Below the pieces are notes generated by a model that did not search any database, was not told where the DNA came from, and saw nothing but the letters and a program-made list of their open reading frames with translations. The translations under genes were made by a program, and so were the position numbers. A stretch of 64,000 bases of DNA from Corythucha ciliata (lineage: Eukaryota > Arthropoda > Insecta > Hemiptera > Tingidae): contig CM075941.1 of NCBI GenBank assembly GCA_038030265.1, positions 56,273,952 to 56,337,951 of the forward strand. Direction: 5' to 3'. This document shows positions 47,224 through 58,588 of the stretch, piece by piece (position 1 is the stretch's first letter; each line of letters starts with the position of its first letter).

Positions 47224-47708
47224 CTTGGAAGAACCCGACGACGAAAAGCGCGAACCGCATCCACCTCCGCTTCCAACATTCTGATGATGGTGACTCTGAG
47301 ACCTGTGAAGATGAGGAGCCGACGACGATTTACTACCCATATCCTGAGCCTGGTGCGCCGCCACGCTCACTACCGACGACGACCCAGACGACGGAGGACC
47401 ACCGTCGCCGCAGTTGTCACGTCGGTGATTTTCAAATGACGTGGGCGACGGTAGGCTAGAGCCGGACGACGAAGGAACACTTCCACCACAACTCGTCAAC
47501 AGCGGGACGGGAAAACCTCTCGGTCGTCGATCAACGCAATTTATCAATTCGGGCTCGCTCGTTGACTCAGCCAGGTAACTCTGTCGACGAATCCAAATAT
47601 CGCGCGGTGATGACGAGGTATTGTGAGTTGGAGAGGAGATTCCTCTCTTAAAACTCTGTCTTTTCCTCAGTCGCTCCCACGTCTCCTTCCTTCGACATTT
47701 TTGACAAC
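47224..47708 (-). CDS. Exon 5 of unrecognised minus-strand gene
   Basis: Acceptor TTCGACAG and donor AAG|GTCAGT bound 485 bp. The first two bases complete a serine codon with the last base of exon 4, so the intron phase fits. The translation starts CQKCRRKETWERLRKRQSFK, a Cys-x2-Cys plus Arg-rich patch. It continues with long Ser-rich, Gly-rich and His-rich stretches, including HLHRSQSHHH, and ends SSSGSSK in phase 0, so at least one more exon follows at lower coordinates. I could not find it. The region is probably disordered, and the basic patch could bind a membrane, nucleic acid or a partner. That function is inference only. Confidence 0.75.
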
Positions 47709-48267
47709 CTGTCGAAGAACAAAAACAAAAATGTTTTAAACAAGGAAACAATTTAATTTGTAGTTATAACTAAAATTAGGAGTCTCTAAAGCCAGTAGCT
47801 CTTAATTCCGCTCAAAATTATTTTGAGAGTATAAGAAGAAACAGCTAAGCGTTTAATTTATGATCTTATTGAGGGTCTATCTAATTTTTATCTTCGATAA
47901 TTTTCATTAAATTATCCGCTCGACCTCCCCTCTTCCCAAAATACTCCCAAGTTTAATTATTTACAAAGAAACTTGCAAAAATGCCGAACTCCCTCTTCTT
48001 CTTCTTCTTCAAAGACTAACCGCCGTGAGCGTGATGGCGTGCTCTCAACTTTTTATTTTCTGCACTTTGATTTTATTCATTCACCTACTCTTCCGTCTTC
48101 CATCTTCGCTTCACGGCCGATTAAACCCGAGAAAAACACTATTTTTCAAGGTGAATTGTTTCCACTTGAGTCTTAAAAGATTGTGTTTGTGACGAGTCCC
48201 CCAGAAATCAATGTAAAAACTCGAAGAAAGAAAAAAAAATTTTGACTGCAGAAGAGAGAAACCATAC

Positions 48268-48451
48268 TTTTGGGAGAAGCAGAGGGAGGTGAAGGCGAAG
48301 CTTCATCTTTCGGTGAGTCACCGGAACTGTCCGGTTGAGGCGAACTGGAAGAAGTGTCCTCTTCCGGAAGGGACGATGAATCACTGAGCCAAGTGAAGCT
48401 GGAACATCTTGAATCAGCGGGCGATGTTTGCGTGCCGCAGCCTTCCTCAAT
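48268..48451 (-). CDS. Exon 4 of unrecognised minus-strand gene
   Basis: The borders are CTTCGTCAG on the acceptor side and A|GTATGG on the donor side, 184 bp, phase 0 in and phase 1 out. It encodes IEEGCGTQTSPADSRCSSFT and then a run of Ser, Pro and acidic residues (LSDSSSLPEEDTSSSSPQPD), ending SPK. A different, longer reading frame overlaps it, but that frame does not join its neighbours in phase. The next upstream intron is only 72 bp. The segment is low-complexity, probably disordered, and rich in possible phosphorylation sites. Confidence 0.75.
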
Positions 48452-48523
48452 CTGACGAAGAAATTACAATATGTATTTACAACAAACAGGTTGAAAAAAG
48501 ATTTAAAAAATAACTGCACGTAC

Positions 48524-48880
48524 CTGTAGCATGGGGCGATCAAGAACTTCGGCCGAACGTTCGAGACCACTGTCGACTTCATCGTCGAAATCTTTAGTCG
48601 GTCCTGAGCACGGCTCGGGTGAGCTGCCGTCCTCGTCAAAGGCCGAAACAGCGGTAGTGGTGTCCTCTCGCGTCTCGAGCAGATTTTTCAATTCCTCGGC
48701 GATAATGCTGTTGAATTCAGACCACGATGCCAGAATGTTTTCGGACGAATTAGAGAATCCATCGCTTGTCATGGAGGCGCTGCGCTTCGGCTCGCTATCA
48801 CTTTTCTCTTCCATTTTTTGCTTCTGTTTGCGAGCCTCTTCAGCGCCAGACCACCGCTCGAACACCTCGCCAATTTCTTC
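48524..48880 (-). CDS. Exon 3 of unrecognised minus-strand gene
   Basis: Acceptor ATCGTTTCAG and donor CAG|GTACGT enclose 357 bp, exactly 119 codons, phase 0 at both ends. The product begins EEIGEVFERWSGAEEARKQK, a charged probable helix. It passes through SENILASWSEFNSIIAEELK, another probable amphipathic helix, and ends in an acidic Ser/Pro-rich stretch. This is the best-supported coding segment in the window. I do not recognise the family. It resembles a scaffold or signalling adaptor more than an enzyme, and that is inference. Confidence 0.85.
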
Positions 48881-49189
48881 CTGAAACGATTGAAAAAAGA
48901 GGAAAATGTATAACAAAAGCAAGTGAATAAACAATAGACTCGCTAAGACGGCCGAATTTCATAGAATTATCGATTAAGGAAAAATTTGAAGTAGGTATTC
49001 TTAATTTATGTCAAGTTCTAATGTCAAAACAGCTCAGCAATCTTAATTTTTGCCAAAAATGATTAAAACTTACATATTTTATGCTCTAAAATGGTCATTG
49101 AGTGACGGGGTAACTTGAAATACACAACCATAAGTAATCTCGATACATTTTTCTTAATACAAATAATGGCAACCAACACCTACGAAACT

Positions 49190-49545
49190 GATCGATGCTT
49201 GTCCAAACCGAAATTTAGTGGGGTTGACCCGGAAATCTGTTTAGAGGGAGTGCTTAATTCAATTGCTCCTCTAGAATCATTCTGTTTCGCTCTTTCAAAC
49301 CTATACTTGTGGGGTTTTGGTCGTACAAAACCCAAATGTCACAAGTTTGACTCATTCAAATACCATATTTCGCTGTTAGGATTTTAGTAAAACCAACTTC
49401 GTGAATTTTGCTGCAACGTAGAAGGTGGTAAACCTCCTACCAAAACCAACTTCGCGGGCTTGGATAACTAAAAAATAGTTTCGCGTTTTTAGGCTTTCGT
49501 TGATTTTTTTCTCTTACAGAAACCAAATTTCGCAGATTTTGTCAA
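49190..49545 (+). repeat. 31-bp degenerate minisatellite, plus orientation
   Basis: Units include CGAAATTTAGTGGGGTTGAC, CCAACTTCGCGGGCTTGGAT and CCAAATTTCGCAGATTTTGT. Copies with TTTGGCTC-like tails are present but diverged. It lies in the intron between exons 2 and 3, antisense to the gene. Confidence 0.6.
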
Positions 49546-50113
49546 ATACGTATACAAAATGCATCACGGGATGATCCTGCTCGGACGGACGGAGGACGCA
49601 GGACATTATTAGCCGAACTGGAACCGTTCGAACTGTTGTTGACCCTCTAGTCAAGCCGAGTTTTTCATTCAACAAACCCTACCATCATCCCCCCCTACCA
49701 TCTAACATTCCTAATATCACTGTGGAAAACACCGGGAATATTCCCAATGACAACGCAAAGCAAATAAAATAACCATTAATTTATGAAGATTCGAAAAATC
49801 ACTTTCTCGGTTTTTGACCTTGACACACTAAATACCACACTTCCCCCCACCCAACCTTATCAGAATACTTCTGAGAGACGCAAACAAACACTCGAGTCGA
49901 CTAATTCCACCGGAGAATTAAAAATTACATGCCATCCACAAGAGCCAAGCCTATTGACCTCGCTGAAAGATTCCTCTTGCCAAGAGGAATCTCAAGAATT
50001 TCAAATCGTTATGGCGAAGGGAGGGTAGCAAAAAGACAAATTTAAAGAAATTAAGCACAGCATGATTATGTTAAGAAGCGTTAAAAAAAGGGAGGGACAT
50101 AGCTCATGTTTAC

Positions 50114-50161
50114 CTTCATTTGCATGGCAGCTAGCATGTTTTTCACACGCTGATCACGTTT
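50114..50161 (-). CDS. Exon 2 (48-bp microexon) of unrecognised minus-strand gene
   Basis: An acceptor AAAATAG and donor AAG|GTAAAC enclose 16 codons, phase 0 at both ends, reading KRDQRVKNMLAAMQMK. The basic, helix-prone peptide would join the helical stretches of exons 1 and 3 without a frame change, so it could be included or skipped. The acceptor has a weak pyrimidine tract, which also fits a cassette exon. Support is weaker than for the other four exons. Confidence 0.6.
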
Positions 50162-51334
50162 CTATTTTAAAAGGTGCATTATAATTAGTTGTTTATAGAC
50201 AACAGTTTGTACATAGAAGGTGGTAAACCTTCTTCCGGGTCATTGCACCTATCCGTTTCACAGATGAGAACAAAAACAAATATTACCTAAGGGAAGATTT
50301 TCAAAAAATTAAACTTGAGTAGTTGTCAAGAGAAATATTGAAAGAACCCTGTGGTTATGTGGTTCATTTGAACCTTAGGCCTTCAGAACTTTTTGAGACA
50401 TGGGATATAGTAGTTGTATTAATCCATTAATTAATAAACTTATTAATTATTGCAACGCTTAGCCGGGATTCATGAAACAAATAAGTGTCACGGACAAGCT
50501 TTTGCTTTTGATGCTGTAAGCACATTCTAGCGCGTGATCTCCACACTTTTTCAAGTTTGGTAAGAGCGCACGGAAGAATATCAGCTGTTCTGACACCCAA
50601 CCCATTCCATTCATTTCCGCGTTTTTGTACAATGACCCCCCCCCCCCTTCAATTACAAGGAGTTGTTGGAGAGAGAAATTAATAGTAACATTCAATATGC
50701 AATAACATTACGCTGAGTTGCTGGGGTATTATTACGGGGGTTCACAAGAATTTTAGTGCATTTCATTTATAAACAAAATGCACTATTTTTGTTGTTGTTA
50801 CGTCTTCATAACAGTTTTATTGGTCGTAACAATGAAAACATTTCACCTTCTTCACCAACCACCACTTTGAAAGATTAAACAGTAGGTAAGTACTTGACAT
50901 TCTAGAAAACGATAGTAAAAATACTCAACAGCCAGTCGTAACAAACGCGTTAGATAAGAACTCTATGAATGAGGTTGGTTCTTCCAGTAAACTCTTGACG
51001 TTTGAATGAAGAAGAAAAAAAAACCCTCTCGACGATATAGTTCAACACCCAATGACAAGTATTTTAAAATAGCGAATTAAAAATCTCGTTTGATCAAGTA
51101 AAAACGTCCCGCGAATGAAGAGGGCTTCGAATGAAATGAAAAAGAAATCAGGAAGGTCGCCCTTGGCAAAACTGTCAGTGAGAGTAAACATGTCGTGAAA
51201 CGACTTATCTCTCTCATTCCAGAAGAATCTAATTTTTTATTTATTTAAAACGATTATTCCTGAAGCCTTCCTGAATCGACGGCTCCCCAAAGTCACAACT
51301 CCAAACGCCGTCGCCGTGATAGCAAATAAGATTT

Positions 51335-52030
51335 TATTGAGATTCAACGAAATTGGAATTTCGTGGGGTTCACTAATTAGGAAAAAAATGTTCGGGAGTT
51401 CGCTCTTCAAAAACAAAATTCCAGGGGTAGTGTACTCACTCAAAATACCAATGTCGAGGACTACCTCTTGAAACCCCCATTCTCGCGGATTCGACTCCGA
51501 ATAAACCCAATTCCACGGTTTTGGCAGTTTAAAAACCAATTTCGCAGGTTTCAATCACAGAAAAAACTAATTTCGTGAGCTTCAGTCACAGAATAAAGAA
51601 TAAACCACTTTCACGTGTTTGTGGGCAGCATGTCCCACTCAAAACCCAATTTCGCAGGGGTTGAGTAGTTGAATCGAACCGCAATTTTCGCTTAGCTATT
51701 TGAAAAGTGAATTTTGCGGGTTTGGGTCGACATGAAAATTTGTGCGGTTTCCACCTTCAAGAACCAATTTCGTGAGATAAAAAAACAAATTTCCCTGATT
51801 TGGTTCTTCCAAAAATCAATTTCGCTGCTATGGCTCATCAAACCCCCAATTTCGTGGGTTTGGCTCTTTCAGAAAATCAATTTCGCGGCTTTTGCTCCTA
51901 TCAAACTTTCAATTTCGTGGGTTTTACTCTTTCAAAAAATCTATTTTGCGGGTTCGGCTTGCTCAAAAATTCAGTTCCAACTCTTTTAATAGCCATTCTA
52001 CCTGTTTTGCTTCTTAAAGGACATTTCGTG
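51335..52030 (+). repeat. Best-preserved 31-bp minisatellite array, plus orientation
   Basis: At 51755-51985 consecutive units read CAATTTCGCTGCTATGGCTC, CAATTTCGTGGGTTTGGCTC, CAATTTCGCGGCTTTTGCTC and CAATTTCGTGGGTTTTACTC, each followed by (T)TTCA.AAAA, at 31-32 bp. This run gives the clearest consensus in the window. It lies in the large first intron of the minus-strand gene. Confidence 0.85.
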
Positions 52031-52039
52031 GGGTTGGTG

Positions 52040-55000
52040 CCAGGGTCTTCGGTCCTGTCAAATTCTTTCAGAGTTTTCTGAGGGAAGGGGGTGTTCGTAT
52101 CCTCAGAAGCTCAACCGAGGGCCCAAAATCTGCCACAGATCCCATTCATCCATTTGCTTAACAATTGTCGTGTGAACAGTCAAGTGAGCAATTTTACTGG
52201 CTTCAGTCTCCTGCTTAAGCCGCGGACACACTTGTAACAAACAGCCGTTCCAAACCAAACAATTTACATTATCGGAGCGGCAAAACTGGAAAAACTTAAA
52301 ACCTCAAACTTGAACTTCTCGGGCTTGATCAGGGTCGGCTGGCATGTTATTTCACCGACGCATATAATTCCCCAAAATTCGACGTACCTATTTATCCTCA
52401 GCTTCGCGACTACTGGGAGCACCTCTCCTCCGATCCCGTTTGTCGTCTCCGCGAACGGTAGGTATGGAAGTAAGTAACGCAGACAGAGAGCGATAATCTG
52501 GCAAAATCAAAATATTTTATCCGCCGCAGAGCGTTAGAGCCCTTGACAAGTCCATGCCCATTGTTCACGCTTATGGCTACCAATTGCGCGGCTCGTTACT
52601 ATAAGCATTATCCTCCGCTCAAAGGAGGAAAAAATTATTTTCGCCGTGTCTTCGTTGTTATTCTGCATTCTGCCCTCTTAACCCTTTCAATTTACCACCG
52701 AGCACGGATCGACACTCGCCATAGCGCTTCTGCGTCACTCGTTAGTTGCTGGTAAAAGTTTTTCTTCGCAGATGGTCGCCTTTTATAAGCCCGTTAAAAG
52801 CATCCCCTCCCCCACTTCGTCAACACGTTCGATTCTGTATAAAATGCCGAATAGGGGCAAGACCCCCGTAGGAAACATAATATACTCTACGGTACGCGAA
52901 AAAAAAAAGTTCTCTCTTTTCCTAGGGGCACAGCAAGCGAGTAGGGTACATCTGCCGTATACGGCTACGCACTTTCATGACATCTCCTTTTTCCTCCATC
53001 TCTTTCTATTTCTTTTACTTTTCTTCGGTGCGACCTTCTCACATACGTTTCACATGCTCCCCCTTTTTTAAATGTAAATAGGAGCGGATAAAGACAAAAG
53101 ACAGTAAAGACTATAGAATGAAAAAAGAAAGGAGGAAAGTATTGACAGGCAAATTGGTCCGCTTTCTGGGAGAGAGGGGGAGAACAAAAAAAAAATGAAA
53201 ATAATGGAATGGTTTTGTAACAATTTCATCGCCAGTCGGAGAACAAGACACCGAGACACTGTAATGATAGGGTTATCAAGTGGGTTCAATATAAATATCT
53301 TCAAAATAACGCAGTCGTGGGTTGAAATGATTTGATACTAAGCCAATAAATAATCAAAAGACAGCGTCGACAATTCGAAACAACAAGTAGACTGAAAAGG
53401 TAAATTCTCAGGACTGTAAACCCAACTAATTTCAAAGTTCTTTTTAGTGGTTCACAGGATGTTTACATATGAGGGTATTACATGCGGAGCAGTGACACGA
53501 GGCTGTTTAATATGGAACAAGCATTGTAAATAGGGGCTGGAAGAGGCACTTCTTAGTCTGTGAAAAGACTCCCTTTAAAAAAAAAAAAAATCTTCCCTCG
53601 GGATGAATCTCGTCCTCCGGCAGTTTTTTGTCGGATATTAATCTAGAAGAATTAAGCCACATGTGCTCCTTTCTCAACATTTTTTCTCCTCCTGTCGCTG
53701 TTTTAACCATGTTGGAAACCAGTTATTAAATTAGTTAAGAGGCTTATAATTACCAGGAACCCTCCTGTCAAGCTCTCAATTTCATCGTATTGAAAGCACA
53801 AAGAAAACCAACGCAAATTATCGAAACAATTGAGCAACAGCTTCGAGGAAGAAATCAATCACCTGGAAGATTCACACTCTCTCCCCACTGTATGGACCAC
53901 ACAGAGGCAATCAGTGACATCAGACTTTTTTTTTTTTCAAGGATGGAAACCCCAAGGACCTTTTCGAGATGACAACATTTTATTTCTGGGAATGAACAAA
54001 AATAATATGAAAGAGGCGAAGAGAGAGAAAACAAGCAGGCCGCCGCAAGCCCGTTTATAAAGGCATTAATTACCGACGAGTATGGCATGATCTCCCAGAT
54101 AAACTTACAGGAGAGAGAGAGAGAAAAGGAGTTCGAAGGATTTAAAAATGTCCAATTTGAGAGTGAAAATCCCTTCGAGTCGGACCAGTATACACGTTTT
54201 ATAATTGATGCATCAGAGTTTACTCGGTGTTCTTTCTAAACAAGATAAAAAGAGAAGTCCGAATTGAAAAAAAAAATGAAGAAGAAGGCCTTGATCTTCC
54301 CCAAAGGGGGCCATAAAAAATCGTTCATTCCAGAAAAAAAGTAGTGATATGGGTTTATTCATAAATTAAGATAAAAAACTTTTTTTTCAAGCAGTTCATT
54401 TTGGGTATGATTTATTCACAGCCCGCGTTCTAACAGCAATGTCACACTTGAAAGCGTAGTGCTTGGAGAGAGGGGGGGGGGCTCGCTAATAAATAATTTA
54501 ACTTTCAAAATTCTCTCATCTTCGCTGTTCCTTAAGCATCACGAAATTCGATACCGAAAGAGATTCGAAAAACTGATTAAAACAACAGATTTCACTTCTT
54601 TGAAATCACCCGCATATACAAGAGAAGCTCGGCAACGATTAATTGGTTCCTCCTCCAACTTTACATATCTACCGACGAGAGGGAAGGTGGGGGTGAAGTT
54701 ATTTGAAATTTCGTCTACGCTCGGATGGATAAAAGTCGTGAAATCAGGTGCACAGGAAATTCGATGGTGTTTTATTTCTATTTTGAAAGGCGTCCCTCCC
54801 TCCAACCCCTCACCATTTACATTCCTTTCGAGCGCAAATAAAATTTCCGGCGTAGGACGTCGGGAGGAGGTGAAATTTACGACGGAGGATAGACGTAAAA
54901 TGGAGCATAATTCGATCGAGTGTGACAGGCAATTAACGGAGGGATTGCGTATTGCTTTAGAAAAAAAAGGGTAAGGAAGGTGTGAATAATTATTATTACG

Positions 55001-55170
55001 GGTTCGGTTGATAGATTCATGTTCGTGTGATCAACTATCTGAAACGAAAGGAAAGGAGGCTAAGAGTATATTTATAGCGTTCGTGTTTTTATTAAACTCG
55101 TCACATTGGAAGAATTATTATTTTGGTCAACGGTGGGCTAGCAAATCCGTCTATCCGTTCTATCGATAAT
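52040..55170. other. Intron and unassigned sequence, no second gene seen
   Basis: This falls within the first intron of the minus-strand gene. A 171-codon plus-strand frame at 54459-54974 is the longest in the area, but it starts beside a poly(G) run, has no domain I recognise and is overlapped by an 88-codon minus frame, so I do not call it. GC content is somewhat higher near 52540-53060. Confidence 0.4.
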
Positions 55171-55175
55171 TGTAA

Positions 55176-55235
55176 AAGCCCAGGTGCATCCTAACCAGGA
55201 GGCCACGAAGGTTATACGGGATCAATATAAATCCA
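55176..55235 (+). repeat. Dispersed repeat, copy 2 of 2 in window
   Basis: GCCCAGGTGCATCCTAACCA, then GGAGGCCACGAAGGTTATAC and GGGATCAATATAAATCCAG, corresponds to 28005-28067. As there, a minus-oriented 31-bp array follows shortly downstream. Confidence 0.7.
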
Positions 55236-55369
55236 GTGCTACTTTTAGGTGTGCCAAAGGAGCCATTGTATACCAGAAAGGAGCTTGCCAAGAATACCGG
55301 CATCGGAAGTGAAACCCCTTCAACTGGCTCGTCTGAACGGCTCGTTTCGTTTGTCGGATTCTCCCTGTC

Positions 55370-55585
55370 CCCGCGAAAATGGTTTTTTGAAAAGCCAAAT
55401 CCTTGAAATTGGGTTTTGACTGAGTCGGCCGCACAAAATTGATTTTTTTTATAGAACCAAACCTGTAAAATTTAATTTTTGGAAGAGGCAACCCCTTGAG
55501 ATTAGTTTTATTCAAAACCAATTCCGCGAAATTTTATTTTCATACACGTCGCTTCAAAATTATGTTCATTAAAAGCCTGCCATAA
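55370..55585 (-). repeat. 31-bp degenerate minisatellite, minus orientation
   Basis: Six or seven units, for example CCGCGAAAATGGTTTTTTGA followed by AAAGCCAAATC, and CCTTGAAATTGGGTTTTGAC followed by TGAGTCGGC, at 30-33 bp. Confidence 0.75.
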
Positions 55586-56820
55586 AGCAAACGTTTGCGG
55601 ATCTTATTTGTTTGGTGTTAGAAATTATTTCATTTACGCGTTGGGGACCGATATTGTTATAAAACCTTCAGGATGTATCAAACGAATCGAATGTGGCTTT
55701 TAAATTAATTGTAATTACCTGTGATGTAATAAAAAAAAACCTTTTCCCATGCCAGAATTTCCTTAAGAAACTTGAATAATTTTAAACTCTCAAACAAAGG
55801 CTAAATCCAGAGCAAGAGGAAAGGCATTAATACCTCTAATAGGTTGTTTTTGCTTCAATATTCTTATAAACGAGTGGCATTACAGAAGCCTCCCTTGGCC
55901 TCATAGCCGGAAGGTGACTGCACCGCTGCTGAGGAAGTTAACTGCATTCCTATAGGTGCTTCAAGAAGTAACGCGATAAAAAGTAGTCGGCCTTTTCCAG
56001 CCTGACCCCCCCCCCTCACCACCAACAACATCCCTCCCACTCAGTCTCACCATTCGCAATACTTTACAGTAAAACTTACCGCAGCATTAATAAAAATTAT
56101 TCTCAAATCTAGAAATAATTCTACTTCCTGGACTTTTTTTATATTTTTCATTCGCATAAAAAGTGTCAAGCTCGTGTAATTCAAAACGAGAGGAACTATT
56201 AGGGAAGGACTCTGGGGTCCTTCAACGTCTTCAAGTACTTAACTCTTGAATCCTTGAACCTCACAGGCACTTATCCTTGACATCGTTTCATTCTTCAAGT
56301 TCCGAAACGCCAAAGGAGCACCCCTTCCGACGTTTTTCTTCTACATTCACACTTGAGAACCTTTTAAATACTCAGGGGTGACTCTCCTGGGGGGGGGGGG
56401 GTATGAAATTTGTGTTTTCTTTAAATCGGCAGTTAACGTCACCTTTCGAGGTGTTTCAAATTCGGTTACGGTCATTACAGTTTGAATATATATATATTTT
56501 TTTCATTCATTCAAGTAGTCTTTACTTTATTGTGCAAAGATTCTCCAAGGTGAAGTTTTCCTCGGTTTTTATGAGGAGTGGCTGCAACCAACAGCGTTCA
56601 TTTTGATAAATTCTCTTCTTTTTCTTCCATTCCAAGTCAAACTTGAACACGAAACGTAAATGGAATGTGAATTGCCAGCCAAGTAGGTATAGTAGCACCC
56701 ACTTCATTAGCATTTTTCGAGGTTGCAATAAAAAAACGCGCTATTTTGTTCAACAAAATACGAACAAACAAAATACCCTCCAAGGCGCTTCAAAAAGGAG
56801 AGACTTTGTATAACGCTCGG

Positions 56821-56845
56821 TTTTTTTTTTTTTTTTTTTTTTTTT
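56821..56845. repeat. Poly(T) tract, 25 nt
   Basis: It lies about 40 bp intronic of the exon 1 donor of the minus-strand gene. In transcript sense it is a poly(A) stretch just inside the intron. It is more likely an expanded homopolymer than a functional site. Confidence 0.9.
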
Positions 56846-56887
56846 AATAAGTAACTAAATATTTGTATAAAAATAAAAGCAACTTAC

Positions 56888-56998
56888 ATTAACTTTTTCG
56901 AGGTACAGTTCAAGCTCTTTGTAAGGGTCCGAGCCTGAAATGACCCCGGCAGCTCTTTCATCGGGTCTAGTCAGGGTATTCATCCTTCCCCTTTCATT
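56888..56998 (-). CDS. Exon 1 seen of unrecognised minus-strand gene
   Basis: A strong acceptor (TTTGTGTTTTTCAG) and consensus donor (AAT|GTAAGT) enclose 111 bp. The frame reads NERGRM and then NTLTRPDERAAGVISGSDPY, ending KELELYLEKVN in phase 0. The Met at residue 6 could be the start codon, with the first five codons as 5' UTR. Otherwise further coding exons lie upstream. Taken with exons 2-5, the joined product is 395 codons open at both ends. The intron to exon 2 is about 6.7 kb and contains two minisatellite arrays. Confidence 0.8.
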
Positions 56999-57879
56999 CT
57001 GAAAAACACAAAGAAAAAATTTTTTTTTTACGAGGAAAAACAAGAAAAAAGGTGTTTTTGTCAGTCGGCTAATATTAAAATTAGCCACGCTACTGCACAA
57101 AATTTCCATTTTTCGAGACGATATAAATTCAGTAAACTGTCTATTTTGAATACGAATACTGCTAGTTATGCCAAGCATTGTGATTTCAAAATCACCTCTC
57201 AAACACCACTAACAAATGGTTGGTTTCGTGCAGGTAAATGTCCCCCGGAGCACTTTTTTTCCTTGTGGTTTTTAAATGAAACTTCTTGCGATAGAACATG
57301 ACGTATCCTGAAAAGCACTTTTAATTCTTTTGTTGATTATCTATACCTTCTTTGCAGTTAATAAACTACAAAAACAATACACTGGTACGAATGTTCTTGC
57401 GAAATAATTTTTCCTCTTTGTCAAACAATAAGTGAGTAAAACGAAGAAAGCTCCTTAAATGGAAGTTAACGCTAACTTGAGCTATCTATTCAGGTTAACA
57501 ATCATATTTTTGTGGGGAAAACAAAAAAGTACGAGAAGATAACAATTAGCTTTTAACTTAGGCACGGCTTGATCATTAACACATTACTTTTGCGGACAAA
57601 AATCCATTAGGAAAGAGGAAAAATTAAGTTTTAACTGCGCTTCTACGAAGAAAAGGCATGAATATCAATTATTTCTTGAAATTTTGTCATGAGATAAGCT
57701 TGGAATAATTACATTTCTAGGACTAACTGATTCATAAGCGAATTATCAGTCGAATTTGGCGCATTCTTTATTCTTTCTTAGTCCGGCTGTTCTTTCTCTC
57801 ATAATGGGTATACACGCCAAATTGGTTTGAATGAGTGAGCTCAAAAAACCGATAAAAACCGGCAGCTTCCAAGTTCTAG

Positions 57880-58223
57880 TTTTTCATTTTTTCACGAGCC
57901 GATTCCGTGAGGGTGAAGAACCAATTCTGCAGGTTCGGCTGCACACACAAAAACCAATGTTGTGGCTTTGGCTCATTCAAAAATCAATTTTCTCGGGTAT
58001 TTGGCCCATTACAAAATCAATTTCGCAAGTTTGGCAGACTCTAAGAACCAAATTTTCGCGCGTTTTGATATTAAAACACCTAATTTCGCGGGTTACTTCA
58101 CGAACTTTGTGGCCATATAAGCATTGTGGGGCTGGGGTGGGGACTAAAGGCACCGATGGTTGGCTCGTTCTAGGAAAATAATCAATTTCGCTGGTTTGAC
58201 ACATTAAAAGAAGCCATTTTGAA
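57880..58223 (+). repeat. 31-bp minisatellite array, plus orientation (left of palindrome)
   Basis: Units include CCAATTCTGCAGGTTCGGCT, CAATTTTCTCGGGTATTTGG, CAATTTCGCAAGTTTGGCAG and CTAATTTCGCGGGTTACTTC, at about 31 bp where adjacent. The array stops at 58224 and resumes at 58775 beyond the palindromic element, so the element appears to have inserted into it. Confidence 0.75.
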
Positions 58224-58437
58224 GAATATGGCTCTTCATTTTTTTCCTAATGTGTCCGGCAATTAATTGAATAATTGAACTTAGATGACCCTATCTACGG
58301 ACATTTATAGGATTACTTCCCTCCTCACCGCACCACCCTAGTCACAACTGTGAATTCGAGGGAGTGGGGAGGCTGAAACATAAAGAAATTAATCTTTAGA
58401 TTAAATACTTACTTCTTTAGAGTTTCGAGAAAAAAAT

Positions 58438-58518
58438 TGCTCCCCAGGTGGGATTCGATCCCATGACCTCCTAGTTTCGCGCAAGAAGCTCTTACCAACT
58501 GAGCTATCGAGGGAGTCC
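58438..58518 (-). pseudogene. tRNA-like sequence inside palindrome 2
   Basis: The minus strand reads GGACTCCCTCGATAGCTCAG, then TTGGTAAGAGC, a complete D-arm and A box. Later come GGGATCGAATCCC, an intact B box, and GGGGAGCAA with a run of seven T. The anticodon arm region (TTCTTGCGCGAAACTAGG) does not fold into a clean 5-bp stem, and the acceptor strands pair poorly. It is a tRNA-derived head with Pol III promoter boxes, not a decodable tRNA. Confidence 0.6.
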
Positions 58519-58544
58519 ACGCAATGAGCGAATCCACCAAGGAG

Positions 58545-58588
58545 AATTCCCCTCTCGTCGTGGGTTCGAATCCCACCTGGGGAACAAT
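58545..58588 (+). pseudogene. Partial tRNA 3' half inside palindrome 2
   Basis: GTGGGTTCGAATCCCACCTG followed by GGGAACAATTTTTTTT is a perfect T-arm (GTGGG-TTCGAAT-CCCAC), acceptor 3' strand and T run. No D-arm precedes it, so it is only a 3' half. It mirrors the minus-strand tRNA-like sequence across the loop. Confidence 0.6.

Noticed and set aside
47041..47439. 132-codon plus-strand Arg-rich frame
   Set aside because: It is antisense to exon 5 of the minus-strand gene. Its Arg/Ser richness mirrors the Ser-rich codons on the other strand.
48531..48884. 117-codon plus-strand Ser-rich frame
   Set aside because: It is antisense to exon 3, whose splice borders and phases fit only on the minus strand.
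51714..52081. Repetitive peptide with FQKINF/LSKNQF-like motifs in two frames
   Set aside because: It is a translation of the 31-bp minisatellite. Because 31 is not a multiple of 3, the frame shifts each unit, and the peptide pattern appears in more than one frame, so it is not a repeat protein.
54459..54974. 171-codon plus-strand open frame
   Set aside because: It begins beside a poly(G) run, has no recognisable domain, lies antisense inside the first intron of the better-supported gene and is overlapped by an 88-codon minus frame. Length alone is weak evidence here.
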